The notes under the pieces: model-generated
The model's input: only the letters and a program-made list of their open reading frames with translations
Told to the model about the DNA's origin: nothing
Databases searched by the model: none
In this document: positions 62,235 through 64,000 of the stretch, one piece after another
Position numbering within the stretch: the stretch's first letter is position 1
How the letters are laid out: every line of letters starts with the position of its first letter
Translations under genes and position numbers: made by a program
DNA from: UBA5336 sp964506685
GTDB lineage: Bacteria > Pseudomonadota > Alphaproteobacteria > Caulobacterales > Hyphomonadaceae
Direction of reading: 5' to 3'
Assembly (NCBI GenBank): GCA_964506685.1
Contig: CAZDMQ010000002.1
Span: forward strand, 46,750-110,749
DNA length: 64,000 nt

Positions 62235-62771
62235 TCAGAACCAGCCAAGCTTCCGGCGCATGAAACAGCGCTTGGTCACATCCAGCGATTCGGCCTGGAT
62301 CGCTTGCAACTCAAGCATCCAGGGTTCGAGCTTTCCGGCAGGCACCTCGCGGAAACCGAGCTTTCTGTAGAACGGACCGTTCCAGGGCAGGTCGCGGAAG
62401 GTCGACAGGGTGACCGCGCGGAAGCCGCGATCCTTGGCGTCCGCGATCACCCGAGTGACCAGCGCCGCCCCGACGCCCCGGCGCCCATGGTCGGGATGCA
62501 CCGAGATCTGGTCGAGATACAGCGTGCCGTCGCGCACCGAGGTAAGGGCGAAGCCGACCGGCGCGCCATGGTGCTCGCGGGCGACAAACAGGTGACCCAT
62601 GTCAATCGCATCCCGGAACACGGTTTCCGGGACATGCTCGAGCAGGTCCGCCTCGGCGATCAGCCCTGTCGGCGCAAACAGCTGAGAGGCGGCCAGGTCG
62701 ACCGCGACCAGCGCCGGCACCTCCTCGCCATCGGCAACGGTGATGGAATAGCCCTTCGGAAGGCGTCGCAT
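62235..62771 (-). CDS. GNAT-family N-acetyltransferase
   Basis: 178 residues. The acetyl-CoA-binding stretch is QISVHPDHGRRGVGAALV, with the conserved R-x-x-G-x-G/A, and a following FYRKLGF motif. Substrate unknown. ATG at 62771 follows GAGGTCAGGG. Its promoter faces that of the acyl-CoA dehydrogenase gene. Standalone. Confidence 0.85.
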   Translation of the reverse strand: MRRLPKGYSITVADGEEVPALVAVDLAASQLFAPTGLIAEADLLEHVPETVFRDAIDMGHLFVAREHHGAPVGFALTSVRDGTLYLDQISVHPDHGRRGVGAALVTRVIADAKDRGFRAVTLSTFRDLPWNGPFYRKLGFREVPAGKLEPWMLELQAIQAESLDVTKRCFMRRKLGWF

Positions 62772-62837
62772 TGACCCTGACCTCGCCTGTGGCATCTGTC
62801 TCAGGGCAGGCATAGACCAGGAATGGGAGTGAAGCCA

Positions 62838-63977
62838 ATGACAGCGCCCTTCACCGAGGAGCAGGTGATGATCCGGGACATGGCGCGCCGGTTCGCCCTG
62901 GACCAGCTCGCTCCCCATTCAGCGCAATGGGACGAGGACAGCCATTTCCCGGTCGATGTGATCCGGGGCTCGGCCGAGCTTGGCTTTGCCGGCATCTATT
63001 GCCGCGAGGATGTCGGCGGCTCGGGCCTCACCCGGACCGATGCCGCGCTGATCTTCGAGCAGCTCTCCTATGGCGATGTCTCGACGGCCGCCTTCATCTC
63101 CATCCACAACATGGCCAGCTGGATGATCGACACGTTCGGCTCCGAGGACCAGAGACAGGACTGGCTGCCGCGCCTTACCGGCATGGAGCTGATGGCGAGC
63201 TATTGCCTCACCGAGCCGGGCTCGGGCTCGGACGCTGCCGCGATGAAGACTCGCGCGGTGCGCGATGGCGACCACTATATGCTGAACGGGGCGAAACAGT
63301 TCATCTCCGGCGCCGGCAGTTCAGATGTCTACCTCGTCATGGCGCGGACCGCCGATGAGGGCGCACGCGGGGTCTCGACCTTCATCGTGCCGAAGGAGAC
63401 ACCAGGCCTGAGCTTCGGGGCGAATGAGCGGAAGATGGGCTGGAAGAGCCAGCCGACGCGGCAGGTGATCTTCGAGGACGCCCGCGTGCCGGCGGCCAAC
63501 CGGCTCGGCGAGGAGGGCCATGGATTCAAATTCGCCATGGCGGGGCTCGATGGCGGGCGGCTGAACATCGCGGCCTGCTCGCTCGGCGGGGCGCAGCTCG
63601 CGCTCGACAAAGCGCTGGCCTATGCGCGGGAGCGCGAGCAGTTCGGCCGGCCGCTGGCGGACTTCCAGGCGATCGCGTTCAAGCTGGCCGACATGGAGAC
63701 CGAGTTGCAGGCCGCGCGCGTGATGCTCTATGAGGCCGCCGGCCGGCTCGACCGCAAGACCGCCGACGCGACCCGCTGGTGCGCCATGGCCAAGCGGTTC
63801 GTCACCGATACCGGCTTCCGCGTCGCCAATGAAGCACTGCAGATCCATGGCGGCTATGGCTACCTCGCCGATTATGGCGTCGAACGCATCGTCCGCGACC
63901 TGCGCGTGCACCAGATCTTGGAAGGCACGAACGAGATCATGCGCGTGATCATCAGCCGGGACATGCTGAAGGGGTAG
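62838..63977 (+). CDS. Acyl-CoA dehydrogenase, isobutyryl-CoA type
   Basis: 379 residues, all-helical flavoenzyme that makes the alpha-beta double bond in an acyl-CoA. CLTEPGSGSDAA is the FAD/substrate signature, and QIHGGYGYLADYGVERIVRDLRVHQILEGTNEI (quoted in parts as QIHGGYGYL and ILEGTNEI) the C-terminal one. The overall sequence, with MASWMIDTFGSEDQRQ, is closest to branched-chain (isobutyryl) dehydrogenases in valine breakdown, fitting the hydroxyisobutyryl-CoA hydrolase at 36080. ATG 62838 has GGGAGTGAAG ahead. More valine genes are likely just beyond the window end. Confidence 0.92.
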   Translation: MTAPFTEEQVMIRDMARRFALDQLAPHSAQWDEDSHFPVDVIRGSAELGFAGIYCREDVGGSGLTRTDAALIFEQLSYGDVSTAAFISIHNMASWMIDTFGSEDQRQDWLPRLTGMELMASYCLTEPGSGSDAAAMKTRAVRDGDHYMLNGAKQFISGAGSSDVYLVMARTADEGARGVSTFIVPKETPGLSFGANERKMGWKSQPTRQVIFEDARVPAANRLGEEGHGFKFAMAGLDGGRLNIAACSLGGAQLALDKALAYAREREQFGRPLADFQAIAFKLADMETELQAARVMLYEAAGRLDRKTADATRWCAMAKRFVTDTGFRVANEALQIHGGYGYLADYGVERIVRDLRVHQILEGTNEIMRVIISRDMLKG

Positions 63978-64000
63978 GGGTGGGGGGCTGGAGCTGGCCC

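Overview
The window is GC-rich, densely coded chromosomal DNA with almost no long intergenic gaps, typical of an alphaproteobacterium. Supporting markers are the ubiA-rsmE-gshA block, the pmbA-cysQ-DUF4170-ABC block, a porphobilinogen synthase without the zinc cysteines, trmFO, DUF2237, YqgE and gltX-gltA facing comEC. Within the class the gene order is most reminiscent of the Caulobacterales/Maricaulales/Hyphomonadaceae, but the genus cannot be fixed from sequence alone. No tRNA, rRNA, CRISPR array, insertion sequence or prophage was seen, and no gene-free stretch exceeds 300 bases.

Region 1 (1-14.7 kb): the left edge holds the start of a ketosynthase-led megasynthase, translationally coupled to a PfaD-type flavin enoyl reductase. 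This is the signature of a PUFA/secondary-lipid synthase that continues beyond the window. It is divergent from a membrane PAS-GGDEF-EAL protein with a perfect inverted repeat in its promoter. Housekeeping genes follow (gltX-gltA, comEC, fhs), then a translationally coupled pair of unknown function: a four-helix membrane protein and a VWA-like membrane-anchored protein.

Region 2 (14.7-29.8 kb) is the most distinctive part: a rearranged Pel exopolysaccharide locus. Reading along the minus strand it runs pelA (deacetylase, no N-terminal hydrolase domain), a TPR half of PelB, then an inserted gene on the opposite strand (a DUF4874/DUF4832 lipoprotein resembling a glycosidase), then the beta-barrel half of PelB, pelD, pelE, pelF, pelG, a UDP-sugar C4-epimerase and a surface parallel-beta-helix lipoprotein. 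No pelC is present, and PelD is short and lacks the degenerate GGDEF domain that normally binds c-di-GMP. The predicted logic is: the epimerase supplies UDP-GalNAc, PelF polymerises with PelD/E/G in the inner membrane, PelA deacetylates in the periplasm, and the split PelB passes the polymer through the outer membrane. The DUF4832 and beta-helix lipoproteins would trim or bind it.

Region 3 (29.8-64 kb) is mainly housekeeping and accessory metabolism: tRNA and rRNA modification (trmFO, rsmE), redox enzymes (peroxiredoxin, FrnE-like DsbA, cytochrome c lipoprotein), valine breakdown (3-hydroxyisobutyryl-CoA hydrolase and an isobutyryl-CoA-type dehydrogenase), both halves of the TldD/PmbA protease, ubiquinone, glutathione and haem synthesis, a fatty acid desaturase, an acyl-CoA synthetase, a POT peptide transporter and several small envelope proteins. 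A TIR-domain protein with four C-terminal membrane helices (59.0-60.1 kb) is a candidate NAD-consuming immune effector.
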